Shown here: in pieces, positions 10,678 to 21,704 of the stretch
Layout: every line of letters begins with the position of its first letter
How positions within the stretch are numbered: the stretch's first letter is position 1
The notes under the pieces: generated by a model
The model's database searches: none
Told to the model about the DNA's origin: nothing
Seen by the model: the letters and a program-made list of their open reading frames with translations, nothing else
Made by a program: the position numbers and the translations under genes
Source: Nymphalis io
Taxonomy: Eukaryota > Arthropoda > Insecta > Lepidoptera > Nymphalidae
Length of the DNA stretch: 64,000 nt
Direction: 5' to 3'
NCBI RefSeq assembly: GCF_905147045.1
Contig: NC_065894.1
Span: 8,097,501 to 8,161,500 of the forward strand

Positions 10678-13600
10678 TGTTGTTTTGAAAAAATAATATA
10701 TAATCCTAACCAGCAGTAATATATGCATTGATATATGTACTCATTTAACTATCATAAATTTACGGCTTCGTATTTTATATACATCTATTGAAATCGTATT
10801 TCATCAAATTGCATATTAATCAAAGTAATATATATATCTAAATTAGAAAAAAACACAAAGATCATTCTCAATCACGAATGCCAATCAATATCATTAGATA
10901 AAAAGAAAATATTGAACAATAAAAGAACAAAAATCTATTTATCTATATATCTAACGATATTGTTTTTCTTGCACTGACAGAAAATTAATAGCAGTAATCA
11001 AACTCGATCGCAATATTGCGTCCTGTATCAGATACATCGACAAACAGCGGTAATAACTTTTGCGGTCTAATAACATTAAGTAAAGGGTGTAATTTGTTAC
11101 GCCGCACAAATGACAAGGCGACAACGACGTCTATTCTTTCCGCCATATTGACGTTGACCTTGTTTGTGTCTCTTTTTTTCACTAAAATATGTAAGGCAAT
11201 TGGTTATTTTGTAAAGTAGTTTGTTTATGTTGAGAAATTCTGACATGTAATCTACATGTAGCATGAGCCTTCTCATCTCATCCTTCAGAGATAATCTTTC
11301 TCCATAAGAGTTTGGCCTTTAGTCTAGCCATTGTCTAAATGCATTTGAACCGAGAAGGCTGACATCTATGGTATGTTGTCGGGGTTTTAATCCCTTAATT
11401 TTTTATTTGCTCGTTCGATACGTTGATTGCAGTATGTTAAAAGAGCATTATTTTAGCATCATGACCGAAAGCCGGTTTATCACAAAAAAAAAAAAAATAG
11501 TGATTTTTCAAGATGGTGGAGAAAGTTTACCATTTCTAAAAACCAGGCTTCTCGGTTAACATGCACTTTGAATTTTGAATATGAATATAATGACTGGACT
11601 ACTTGGCCTTTGTCCAGTATCAGAATTTTTTATTGCATTATTTTTAAAGTTAGTCGATATTTATTTATTCAGTAATAAATAAAAATGATAAACTTTGATT
11701 TACCCAATGTAATTATTATTTACACTATCATGAGCTATATTTGCACAGGATGTATTTTATCAGTGCATTGTTGTTTCGAACAACAATTGATACAAGTAAT
11801 AATAATCTATTTAATGTTTTTTTCTTATTATAGATGGGATTGTAATAATAAATTGTACAATATTACACATTATTTTTATGTATAAATGTGTAATATTATA
11901 ACTTTTCAATTCATTGCACATATTTCAATTCTTTCTTTATTTCAAAGCCTCAATAGATTTAGTAATTCAAATAGGATATAATTTATTTCGCTAATATTAG
12001 GGATACGAAAGAGATTTTATAATGCGGTCGATATTTACATTTCTAACTTTACAGTAATTTTCTATAACGATCATCAATAAATTACATGTACCTTTTATAT
12101 ATGCTTATTTTATTATTAACTAATAATATAATAAATATAATTATTTTATTATTTACTTTAATAGTAGTGCCAATTTATAATCGGACAAACCAATAACTTT
12201 AAAAGGATTAGTTTTATATTCAATCACTTTAGAAGATTAGCATGGGATACATAAACATATAGTTATATAGATGCGGAAAAATGACACTGCCGTGGCTGTA
12301 AGGAAAGGCATTATTCATAAACGCGCGGGCGTTGGTAGAGCCTCGAGGGAACGTGCAGTTTAATGTCCGAATTTGCATATTATAGTATATTCAAATTTTA
12401 GAAATATACTTTTGGAAATCCTAGCGTAATATTATTTAAAATTAGAATTATATATTGAAAAACAATTACATATCGCATGCTGTTATTAAAAGTATACTAT
12501 TGTCACTGTTTAGTCTTTAGGTAAAAGTAAACAATTCATTGTCGTTTAAACGTTTGAACAAATGTCTAATCTATTAAGAAGCTGAATTCGAAACTTAATC
12601 CATTAAGTGTATTCGTTACATTTACATACATTTTTTTTTTAAATATTTTCGGTACACTTGGCCTAGGTGTCGGTTAAAGTTTTGCTTGAGACACTTAAAA
12701 TTGAAAGAGATTGCAGCTCAGTACACGTTACAGACGCAGAAAATTTTTGCATCATAAAAATTACACATAACACAAAAAACGTTGCACTAAAATCCAGATT
12801 AGTAATTTCCCTCTCAACCCGCCCGAAGACATTTCTCTTCAAAAAACTCAACCTGCAATCATTCTTAAAGATGTGCTTCATGCTCCATGTTCTTTGTATC
12901 GAATAGACTGTAAAAATAATATATAGACGTCGTATATTTCCGAACGCCTCTATCTCAATATTTTCCTTATACTGTATTAAATAAAATATCGTCTCATAAC
13001 ATTAAACGATGGAAAAAAATAATGTAGAGCAACAGTCCCTGCAGATATTATGCGACACTTCCAAACAATTAGACGAACCTCGTTAGCTTTATACCATTTT
13101 TGTAGCACTCTTTCGACTTCTATGCTCTTTATGAAGAATAAAAAAGTAGATCAAGTCGCATTACGACTCGTATTAAAATGGAGATTATCTCTCCATTAAG
13201 AATTGAAGTAGCTATAAATATTTTTTTATAAATAACAAGTAACCGAAATGCACGTTTGTCACGTCACTAGTCTGAATTTAAAGCGGGAGAAACTGCGATT
13301 CGCAGCTACTTTTATAATAATATTAAAATCTTCTTGGAAACGCGCTTATATAATTTACCATTTTGTTAAAACGTAAACCTTCAATGAGATGAGGTAAGAT
13401 AAAATTTATAAATATTAAAAATGTAAAAATAATTTTTTTTTTATAAGAAATTGTATCACTTGAAAAAAAAAGTATATTTTTAAATGACATCATTCATTAT
13501 TGTAAAATAAAAATAAGTAAGTACATGATTGCTTTTGTGAGAACTTAATGTGTGTAACGGGGGAAAACTAGTGGAAATGAGTTGTTATGAATATTGTTGG

Positions 13601-14183
13601 TTTCTAAGCAACGCTAGTGTACAAACAAGATGGTCGTTGACCTACTATAGAAATAATAGCATACGAATTACGATCAGAGCCGATGACCTATTTCCTTCTC
13701 TAAACATTGCCTTAATTTATATGTTTGACAATTGAAGTAACAGATGGATATTTACTAATAATGATAAATTGTTTATCAAATGAGGCACAATTTACTAGAA
13801 TTGTACGAAACAATCCATTGTTTAGAATCTTTATTCTAGTTCCGCTTTTGTCTAGTACAAACAAGATATGCCACGAATATTGATTCGACCACGCTCTCGC
13901 GGCCAAAGCTGTGAATATTCGGTGAGACATGTGTGCGTTTTGTGTGTAGCAAGGTATACAGGTTAGTTGTGTGGAAAAATAAATGAAAGAGTAGGTAAAA
14001 TGTTTTGTAAAAATTTAAGTAGACTTAAATAACAACTAAATTGTTTAAAAAAACTAACAATTGTTCTTAAACTGTACAAACAATTTTATTTACAGTTAAC
14101 CCCTTTGTTTTATAATTCCTTTTTCCGTTCTATTCCTCGGAGTTACTTGTAAACTATCACCGAGTTAAAACAAATCATAACTA
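10678..14183. other. Non-coding part of the first intron
   Basis: No exon with good splice sites was found. Overlapping frames on both strands at 10985-11219 and 12663-12906 have no recognised domain. A GC-richer patch lies at about 12285-12360. An inverted repeat at 11859-11897 is listed separately, and a small perfect one with 8-bp arms lies at 13177-13197. Confidence 0.4.
11859..11897. other. Perfect 13-bp inverted repeat (hairpin)
   Basis: AATATTACACATT at 11859-11871 is repeated inverted at 11885-11897 with a 13-base loop. It could be a palindromic repeat remnant, a small transposon or a structured RNA. The stem is too short for a typical animal microRNA precursor. Confidence 0.6.
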
Positions 14184-15497
14184 TTAAGTCCTTACATATA
14201 AAATTGACGTTTTGTACGGGAGGAATATAAAGTCAATTTTTTTTTGTAAAATATATTTAATTAATCAAAGTATGCACCGTTGTTATCTATGTACTTTTTC
14301 CATCTCTTAGGTATTTCATTGATCCCTTTACTAAAAAAACCACGGGGGCGAGAGTCAATAAACTCTTTGAAGGCGGTTTGGACTACCGCATCGGAGTTGA
14401 ATTTTTTTCCTTGTAAGAAGTTGTCTAAATTCCGGAAAAAATGGTAATCTGTTGTAGCAAGGTCCAGGGAGTTCGGTGGATGTCGCAGACATTCCAATTG
14501 TAGCTCATCTAACTTAGTGGTTGTTTGTTGCGCAGTGTGTGGTTTTGCGTTGTCATAAAGCAGCAGTGGCCTAGAGCGATTGACCAATCTCTGTTGTTTA
14601 GCAGCTAGTTCTTCCTTCATGGTTTACAGTTACTGAATAGATATTTGTATACTGATATATATCTGACAATAGATAGCCGTAATCGTTTGGCCAGATTTTA
14701 GAAAGCGCTGAACGATACCGGCGCTAGTCCACCAAACAGTCACAGGTAACTTTTTCTGAGTCAATTTTCGTTTAGGGTACGATTTGGCTGAGTCTTCAGG
14801 GTTAAGCCATTGCGACGAGCGCTTTCGATTATCGTACAGTATCCACTTTTCATCACAAGTAATGATTCGATTTAAAATCCCTCATTATTGTGTCGGTTGA
14901 GCAAAGTAACACAGCAGTCAACGCGTGTTTGCAAGTTCGATTCACTCAATTCACGAGGTACTCATCGTTCAAGTTTTTTTACTTCCCGATTTGCTTCAAG
15001 TGGATTAATACAGTTTTATCACTTACCCCGAAGCCTGCAGCTATCTCGTAAAGTGCTTTGTGATGGATCCGCTTCCACAATAGCCTTTAATTCTTCATTT
15101 TCCACTTTGGTCTCCGGCCGTCCACGGGGTTGGTTCTGAAGGTCGAAATTTCCAGAACGAAAACGTTGAAATTAAAAACGTACCGTGCTTTCTTTTGAGA
15201 CACCAGCGCCGTACACATCATTAATCCTTCGAGCTATTTCTGCAGCACTGGTGCCACGGTAAAACTCGTACTCGTAAATTTACCGATATTTCATGTTTTC
15301 CATTGTGCGGTAATAAGCGACACCAAAGACAAAATAATGAAGAAAAAACAAATGAATGACTGTTTTCAAAAGTCAAATGTACCAGTTAAATGAATTTATA
15401 AATTTGAATTTGGAATTCTTAATCAAAGAGGATATAGATATTTCAGATCAAAGTGGTCAGTACGACAAAACGCTAATTTCATATGCTAAGGACATCA
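14184..15497 (-). mobile_element. Dead mariner transposon (cecropia-like), 1.3 kb
   Basis: Imperfect terminal inverted repeats start TTAAGTCCTTACATATAAAA on the left (from 14184). On the right, ending at 15497, the inverse reads TGATGTCCTTAGCATATGAA. Both continue with a CGTTTTGT block. TA dinucleotides at 14182-14183 and 15498-15499 fit the mariner target duplication. The 1314-bp length is normal for mariner. The interior encodes a broken transposase on the minus strand. Subfamily assignment is from recall of the terminal repeat type. Confidence 0.85.
14261..15303 (-). pseudogene. Mariner transposase, frameshifted
   Basis: The probable original start is at 15303 (MENMKYR). A stop follows at once, and the frame is interrupted several more times. 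The best preserved part, 14261-14620, holds the C-terminal catalytic region: YDNAKPHTAQ supplies the second catalytic Asp, and ATTDYHFF supplies the third, with exactly 34 residues between them, the mariner DD34D spacing. The product ends DNNGAYFD, as expected for the family. The intact enzyme cuts and joins the ends at TA sites; this copy cannot make a full protein. Confidence 0.85.
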
Positions 15498-17185
15498 TAT
15501 GATAATCGAACAAATGTTAACATTCAGGTTTTATAATAAAATATGACAATCGCTATTTCCAAAGTAGTTTTGTCACATTTTTTATACTAATAAGGGCAAA
15601 GTTCGTGAAAAGTGCGAGTTTGAATTGCCCGAAGGGATTAAAACAGTACTTGTCCCTTTCCAATCTGTTGATTGGAACAATTGTTTACCCATTTATCGTA
15701 TACTTGTTAAGGTTCAATTTAATGTTGTTTTAAATAATCATCAGTTCCAATTTCAAATTTAAATTCTTAAAAAGTTAGAGAACATATTAAATACAATAAT
15801 TTAAATCCTTCAATGAATATTTATTTATGTTGTAAGATGAAGCGTAGATTTCAACGTGTCTCATTATTCATTTGGCAACACGTATCAACATGAGCCGAAA
15901 AATTATGGTAATTTGTCCTGTACAAGGGGCGGTGTGCTAATAAAGGCCGAAGTTGGTACAACACGTGGGGTGCTGATGGGCCGTGCGGCTTGGAGAATTT
16001 TATTTGAAAAACTTTTTACATTCGCCACCCCGGCTTCGTCTGTAAACTAAGCAAATAACTAACTTTTATACTCATAGTTTATCCCGAATACAAGCATTAG
16101 CTTTTTATACCTAAAAATGTCTCGGAAAATACATTTCATTGTACTGGCGTTCGGCAAGTGGTCGAATTTTTACCATAATCATTAAAAACTTGTAAAAAAT
16201 ATATATGAGTTGTTAAACGTGTTTTCTACTCTTATTTATTTTTTGATTGTTAACAAAAGTTTGTTAATACCAAACAAAAAAATGTACAATTTGTCGACAA
16301 ACACACGAAAAAATAGTACCGAACTGTTTTGTATTAACCAATTTATACATACTCGTAGATTACATTGGGAAACATACTTATTATCTACAAGAAAATTTTG
16401 AAAGACATTGGATTCAATACACTGATAATCACTAATAATATGACTATAAAGTTATTGAAGTATAAATTTATTATTAAATTAATGAGAATAAGTAATATCT
16501 GATATGTTTATTTGGATGTCGTTCTGAAAGAGTAGAGATTTTAGTAGCATTTTTTCGATTCGATAATTTAATGAATATAATTTTCACTTATCAATATCAA
16601 TATAATGGCGTTGCTTTATAAAGAATACTATTTCAGAGGTCAAGTATAATAATAATATTACAATTTAATTTAATACAAATTAATGATCAATTTGAAAAAT
16701 TTATAACAAATATTTATTGTATAATAATATTGTAGGCAATGACATTATAATAAAATTATTGTTATTAATTCATAGAAAATAAGGTTTAAAAATATTGGCT
16801 CATCATTTCTTGCATCCGTGTGTCAAGTGCAAATAACTAAAGCTGCGACTGTGGTGAACAAGGTTTAACTCATTTCCCTTACGATTCCAATATGTGCTCG
16901 GGGGTGAATAGAAAATCGAACTTGGCCGTTTGAATAACGGGGATTATGTATAATTACCGTGAAATTTTCAATTCTTATTCTCCTCGATGTATTAATTATT
17001 TTTTCATATTCTATAAATAAAATTTTACTGTCGATAGAATACAGAATGTTGTATATAAATAATATAATATTTATAATATTTATAATTGCTCATATAAAAT
17101 TTATATAGCACTAGCATCTCCTGTAGTGATATTCTGTAAGAGCAAACTAGAAATTCCTTACAGCACATTAAAAGTCAGAAAGTGC
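15498..17185. other. Non-coding stretch with a GC-richer island
   Basis: The part at about 15845-16050 is richer in G+C than its flanks and not repetitive within the window. It has an open frame of 64 codons (15856-16050) but no clear acceptor or donor, so I read it as a possible regulatory island and not an exon. The rest is AT-rich. Confidence 0.4.
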
Positions 17186-17324
17186 TTTTTTTATAGAATA
17201 GGAAGGCGGACGAGCATATGGACCACCTGATGGTAAGTGGTCACCAACGCCCATTGGCATTGTAAGTAATGTCAACCATCGCTTACATATCCAATACGCC
17301 ACCAACCTTCGGAACTAAGATTTT
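17186..17324 (-). repeat. SINE-A copy, 3' half, split by a LINE
   Basis: Family sequence from the T-run to ggaactaagatttt. It is interrupted exactly here by the LINE A-tail and resumes at 19219 with atgtcccttgtgcctg. The SINE was therefore present before the LINE arrived. Confidence 0.9.
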
Positions 17325-17358
17325 TTTTTTTTTTTTTTATATCGCCGGGAGGGCAAAT

Positions 17359-17395
17359 GACTCTACTCCACCTGATGGTAAGTGGTAGTAGAGTC
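17359..17395 (-). other. LINE 3' UTR hairpin
   Basis: GACTCTACT and AGTAGAGTC form perfect outer arms around a CCAC/GTGG inner stem and a ttaccatca-type loop. A hairpin at the 3' end is a known recognition feature of some LINE reverse transcriptases. The inner core is the one shared with SINE-A. Confidence 0.75.
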
Positions 17396-17438
17396 CAAAC
17401 GCGACGACGGCCAGTACAGACGGGAAAAACGTTCTGCA

Positions 17439-19217
17439 CTAGCCGCCTTCGCCTTGCCGGCCCGCAAGATGCCTCTTCACGCCTCGTTTGAAGGAACCCG
17501 GGTTGTAAGAGGAGGGGAATACGTGAGCTGGTAAGGAATTCCATTTTTTGGAAGTGCGACAAAGAAAGGAGTTGCCAAATTTCTTTGTTCGCGATGGAAT
17601 TGATGTCACAGTTAGGCGGTGACATCGAGAACCAGCCCGCGTGGACTTAAGAAGGAAGGGGGAAGCAGGAATTAGAGAGAATAATTCCTCAGAGCACTCG
17701 CCGTGATACAGTCGATAGAAAGCGCTCAGTGCTGCTATCTCACGACGCAATTGTAAAGGTTCAAGGGTGTTTGTGACCTTTACGTCGCCAATAATGCGTA
17801 CGGCACGTCGCTGCAACCGGTCCAAGGCCTCAAGTAGGTACTTAGCGGAGCCATCCCAAAGGTGCGAGCAATATTCCACGCAAGACCGTACCTGTGTTTT
17901 GTACAGCAGGCACAGTTGTTGTGGCGTGAAAAAGCGCCGCACCTTGTTCAGAACTCCGAGTTTCCGTGAAGCTGTTTTTATAACAGCCTCGATGTAATCC
18001 CTTGGACTAAGGTCGCAGCGAACGTCAATCCCCAGCATGGCGATTTTGCTTTGCATCACCAGCGGAGTACCACAGAGGGAGGGAAGAGGGGAAAATGTTG
18101 ACTTTTTCGCCGTGAGAGCGCATACCTGTGTTTTCTTGGCATTAAACTCAACAAGATTATCAGAGCCCCATTTGGCGATGAGATCTAACGTCCTATCGAG
18201 TTCAATGACAAGATTCTCCCGCCTCTCCTCAGTTTCCGCCCGCCCAGCCACTGCGCGTCCGTGGTATCCACCATGCACTGTACTATCATCTGCATAGCAA
18301 TGTATGTTCCCAAGGGAGAGCATATCATTGATATGCAAAAGAAAGAGTGTGGGAGATAGCACAGATCCCTGGGGGACCCCAGCATTCACTACATAGAATT
18401 GTGAAGCGCAACCATCTACTAAAACACGAAGGCTACGCTTGTGTAGGAAGCTGGCAATCCAGGTGCATAGCTGAGCAGGCAGACCATATGCCGGTAGCTT
18501 GGAGAGAAGACTTCTGTGCCAGACCCTGTCGAAAGCCTTGGAGATATCGAGGCTGACAGCCAACGATTCTCCATGCTTGTCGATAGCTTCACCCCAGAGG
18601 TGTGTTACGTACGCTAGAAGATCACCTGTGGACCGTTTTGGTCGAAAACCGTACTGACGATCATTAATTAAAGAGTGATCTTCTAGGTAATGGATCAGTT
18701 GGTTGTTTAAAATCCGTTCCATCACCTTACAAAGTACTGAGGTGATAGCTATTGGCCGATAATTTGCCGGGTCAGACCGATCCCCTTTTTTGGGAACCGC
18801 TTGCACATTAGCTCTTCTCCAAGCCTCCGGCACACTTCCCGAAGAGAGAGAAAGTTGGAACAGGCGCGTTAACACAGGAGACAGCTCCGCTGCGCACTTC
18901 TTCAGCACTATGGCTGGTATTCCATCGGGACCGCTAGCTTTCCGTACATCAAGTGATTGCAGCTCCGCACGCACATCACGTTGCCTGATTTTAATGTCAG
19001 GCATCATATGGCCACATGCAGGTATTGTAGGTGGCAGTGCACTACAATCATCGATGACGGAATTGTCGGCAAAGAGTTTAGCCAGGAGATCAGCTTGCTC
19101 TTGCGGACTGTGAGCTAGCGATCCGTCCGGATTTCTGAGCGGTGGCAGCGAAGGTTGGCAGAAATTGTTTTGCACAGACTTGGTCAGACGCCAGAAGCTA
19201 CGGGAGCCCCTAGGATG
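17439..19217 (-). CDS. LINE ORF2 reverse transcriptase, N-terminally truncated
   Basis: Encodes an RNA-directed DNA polymerase that copies the element at the target site. In order it shows NYRPIAITSVLCKVMERIL (fingers), AVSLDISKAFDRVW with the first catalytic Asp, GVPQGSVLSPTLF, and HCYADDSTVH with the YADD catalytic pair, then a thumb-like region and a C-terminal stretch with RTSKKWNSLPAHVFPS. The ATG at 19220 is made by the SINE junction and is not a natural start. The natural stop TAG is at 17439-17441. Upstream endonuclease residues are absent, so the copy cannot move on its own. Confidence 0.9.
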   Translation of the reverse strand, partial: HPRGSRSFWRLTKSVQNNFCQPSLPPLRNPDGSLAHSPQEQADLLAKLFADNSVIDDCSALPPTIPACGHMMPDIKIRQRDVRAELQSLDVRKASGPDGIPAIVLKKCAAELSPVLTRLFQLSLSSGSVPEAWRRANVQAVPKKGDRSDPANYRPIAITSVLCKVMERILNNQLIHYLEDHSLINDRQYGFRPKRSTGDLLAYVTHLWGEAIDKHGESLAVSLDISKAFDRVWHRSLLSKLPAYGLPAQLCTWIASFLHKRSLRVLVDGCASQFYVVNAGVPQGSVLSPTLFLLHINDMLSLGNIHCYADDSTVHGGYHGRAVAGRAETEERRENLVIELDRTLDLIAKWGSDNLVEFNAKKTQVCALTAKKSTFSPLPSLCGTPLVMQSKIAMLGIDVRCDLSPRDYIEAVIKTASRKLGVLNKVRRFFTPQQLCLLYKTQVRSCVEYCSHLWDGSAKYLLEALDRLQRRAVRIIGDVKVTNTLEPLQLRREIAALSAFYRLYHGECSEELFSLIPASPFLLKSTRAGSRCHRLTVTSIPSRTKKFGNSFLCRTSKKWNSLPAHVFPSSYNPGSFKRGVKRHLAGRQGEGG

Positions 19218-19218
19218 C

Positions 19219-19364
19219 ATGTCCCTTGTGCCTGTAATTACACTGGATCACTCACCCTTTAAATCGGAACACAACAACACCAAGTATTGCTGTTTTGCGG
19301 TAGAATATCTGATGAGTGGGTGGTATCTACCCAGACAGCTTGCACAAAGCTCTACCAACCAGTA
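19219..19364 (-). repeat. SINE-A copy, 5' half, split by a LINE
   Basis: Continues the 17186 copy from atgtcccttgtgcctg to the 5' end near accagtaaag. Slightly diverged (ggatcactcaccctttaaat). Together the halves rebuild one near-complete SINE-A. Confidence 0.9.
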
Positions 19365-19616
19365 AAGCCCAAGTATAAAGTATAATTATAATATTCAAAG
19401 AATATAAGCATTAAAATAGCGTATCACCTCAAGTGGGTTTTAAATGTTTACAAGTTTAATTCAAAGTGTGTTCTTACAGAAAAGCGCTGTGGCTACTTAT
19501 CATATAAAAATACTTTTTACAATTCAAAAATTCTATAAGCTGTTAATATGAAATTTTACACACGTACGTTTTTTAATAAATCGATGTTCAACCTTTCATA
19601 TTATTCCTATTTTCAG

Positions 19617-19687
19617 TTGCTGAACACACTCTCAACGGATTTAGAGGAGATGCTCTGCGATATTTATGACGACGAGAATATTGCCAG
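19617..19687 (+). CDS. Internal coding exon, unrecognised protein
   Basis: It is bounded by a good acceptor (attcctattttcag) and a strong donor, CCAG before GTGAGT at 19688. The 71 bases read in phase 0 as LLNTLSTDLEEMLCDIYDDE plus NIA and two bases (AG) of the next codon. Joined to the 4410 exon this makes 46 codons. The segment looks acidic and helical, with no motif I can name. The next exon must start with one base completing an AGN codon. Not an assured gene: evidence is splice sites, phase match and composition. Confidence 0.55.
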
Positions 19688-19947
19688 GTGAGTAAATACT
19701 TTCACATAAAGATAAGTAATATCAGCCGCAGTGTAATTTCGTAACTCACATCGATTCTCACACGTGAAATTTTAAAACTGACTTACAGTGATACGCTATT
19801 TTAATGTATGTTTGTATGTATGCCTTTAAATGTTATAACTATGACTAATGCCACATTCATGATGCTGTTCGCAGTTTGATTTGAGTTTATAGTTTGTATA
19901 TTTTAATATGATTTTTTTGCTTTGTAATTATTACAATATAATAGTCT

Positions 19948-20212
19948 GCTTTGTTGGTCTAATGGATATAAGGACTCAGATCATGATCAGGATCAAGATC
20001 ATGGATTCAAACGCCAGGTCGGACCGATAAAAAGTTATTTTGTTTTTCTGTCGAAAAATTCTCAATAGCAGCCCGGTGTTTGGAAATTGGAAGTGTGTAC
20101 ACTCCCGTGCCTCGGAAAGCACGTAACGTTTGTCCTGCGCCTGAAATATTTATATTCTCCCTTGAGATTGGCCGCCGTGACCGAAATCGGTCAGGTGGAT
20201 AAAGAAATCACA
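19948..20212 (+). repeat. SINE-B with internal deletion
   Basis: The head is diverged (ctttgttggtctaatgg, then a tandem of gatca-like units). The middle blocks ggtcggaccgataaaaagtt and gtgcctcggaaagcacgtaa are preserved. After gcgcctgaaat it skips the hairpin region and resumes at cccttgagattggccgccgt. Ends near atcggtcaggtgg. Confidence 0.8.
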
Positions 20213-20666
20213 TTATAAGCATTAAAATAATTAAAGTTGTATTGTAAGTCATACTAATAATACGCTTAAATGTTAAATTTAAAGGTTATTAAATGGAAGA
20301 AGCATTACATTATTAGAACGGTGATGCGCATCGTCGACTTACAAATTGAATTATACGCTAAACGACTCTTGATTTCAAAGAGCTTCCATCATCTCGTCTA
20401 CCCCTTTACGATATATGTTAGATACGAAAGCAAAAATTAAACGGTTTGAAAAATTGTTTTATTAAAAACTGTGTGCAATGTACGTATGTAAAATTTTTAC
20501 GAATGTAAATTTAGATCTACCCTAGCAAGTGTCTGAGTAATGTCAATCGTGTTTTATAAAATGGCAACATATTCATTCGTATTTAAAAATCGTGGCATAA
20601 GGGTAAGAACAAATTGGTCACGTTTTAGATATACGCAACAATGTATCACATATATATAATCACATA

Positions 20667-20692
20667 AATGAAATATATATATATATATTTCA
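20667..20692. repeat. (TA)n microsatellite
   Basis: An uninterrupted TA tract inside a palindromic gaaa/tttc frame. Likely length-variable. Confidence 0.8.
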
Positions 20693-20970
20693 TTGTACGA
20701 TGTTTCCATTTATTGTTACAAATACACTTAACAACCTTTTTGATTGCTTGTTGTTTCATAAATAAATTAAGGTTAATTATTCAAAAAAACCTTTCATTTG
20801 CTCGCATATTATCATTACTATTTATAGAACAGTTGGTTTAAATAGGCTTTAGGCATGCCTGTCTGGGTCCCACCTACCAGTTGTTATACCTATAAACACG
20901 AATATTTTATATTGCTGTATTTTTAATAATGATTAGTCTTAAGGGATATAATATCTTACTGATCTAATAT

Positions 20971-21335
20971 CTGACTGCCTCGTTGGTCTAGTGGCTTGAT
21001 GACTGGCCTCAGACCCGGAGGTCCTGGGTTTAATTCCCAAGTCGGGCCAATAAAATGTTATTGGGTTTTTCTGTCAGAAAATTCTCAGTAGCAGCCCGGA
21101 GTCTGGAAGTTGGAAGTGTGTCTCCCGTGCCTCGGAAAGCATGTAATGCATGTTGGTCCTGCGCCTGAACTCTTTTCGGTCGTGTCGGATTGCCGTCCCA
21201 TCGGATTATGAGACTTAGAGAATAGAGAGTGCACCTGTGTTTGCGCACACACTTGTGCACTATAATATCTCCTGCGTAGTTGGCTAATCTATCTTAAGAT
21301 TGGCCGCCGTGGCGAAATCTGTCTGGAGGACATTA
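20971..21335 (+). repeat. SINE-B, full length
   Basis: Best copy of this family. The tRNA-like head has an A box (TGGTCTAGTGG) and a B box (GGGTTTAATTCCC), so an RNA polymerase III promoter is likely. Then come a conserved body and a GC-rich hairpin (agtgcacctgtgtttgcgca and its partner), ending gtctggaggacattatt. ATATCTTA occurs on both flanks (20952-20959 and about 21350) and may be part of a target-site duplication. Confidence 0.85.
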
Positions 21336-21681
21336 TTATTATATCTTAGAAATAATAGACAGTAGAGGATTTTCAATAATGATTTATGCAATTTTCAGTG
21401 CTTTTATTCAGGGCAAATGTAATTTTCATCACCCAGTTTGCCTTCGTGCTCTATACCTAGTAATATTACAAAGTTAATTTGTAAGCTTATTCGTTTAAAC
21501 CAGCTTATGTCAGGATCTATCAGTTCAATTAGAAAAAAATATATTGCATTACATAATTCATTTATTAAGAAATATTTTATAGCAATTAACATCACAGCCG
21601 CGGAACGGTGATGCTTAATGCGGATGAAATCGCGCCGAGCAACTAGTTCACTTATAAAACCAGGAGCAGCTAGTAAACAAA

Positions 21682-21704
21682 CTATATATATATATATATA
21701 TATT
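21682..21704. repeat. (TA)n microsatellite
   Basis: A TA tract of about 22 bases between aaac and tttg. Likely length-variable. Confidence 0.8.

Larger units (their letters stand above)
17325..19218 (-). mobile_element. Young 5'-truncated LINE (CR1/Jockey-type group)
   Basis: Inserted in minus orientation inside SINE-A. From right to left: truncated 5' end at about 19218, reverse transcriptase frame, stop at 17439-17441, a 3' UTR of about 100 bases with a strong hairpin, and an A-tail (about 14-18 T on +, 17321-17338). The endonuclease domain and any ORF1 are missing. The frame has no interruption over 593 codons, which argues for a recent insertion. A target-site duplication cannot be told apart because the break lies in a T-run of the SINE. 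The clade is uncertain; Jockey, CR1 and Daphne-like elements share these features. Confidence 0.9.
4479..19616 (+). other. Probable intron of about 15.1 kb
   Basis: Runs from GTAAGT at 4479 to the acceptor ttcctattttcag ending at 19616. It holds SINE-A and Metulj copies, a mariner and a LINE, separately listed. Unlisted parts (4671-5278, 5411-6187, 6417-7276, 8501-9540, 9795-10376) are AT-rich with no exon that I can support. A GC-richer patch lies at about 6650-6715. Confidence 0.5.

Noticed and set aside
10985..11219. Overlapping open frames on both strands
   Set aside because: Neither product has a recognised domain, and there is no flanking splice signal.
12855..12900. LKDVLHAP-like peptide in one + frame, recalling a copia polyprotein motif
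   Set aside because: The open stretch is only about 40 codons, a stop lies just upstream, and no other copia motif or long terminal repeat is nearby.
20971..21060. tRNA gene-like A and B boxes
   Set aside because: They are the heads of SINE-B; Metulj and SINE-C heads likewise. No complete cloverleaf for a functional tRNA was seen.
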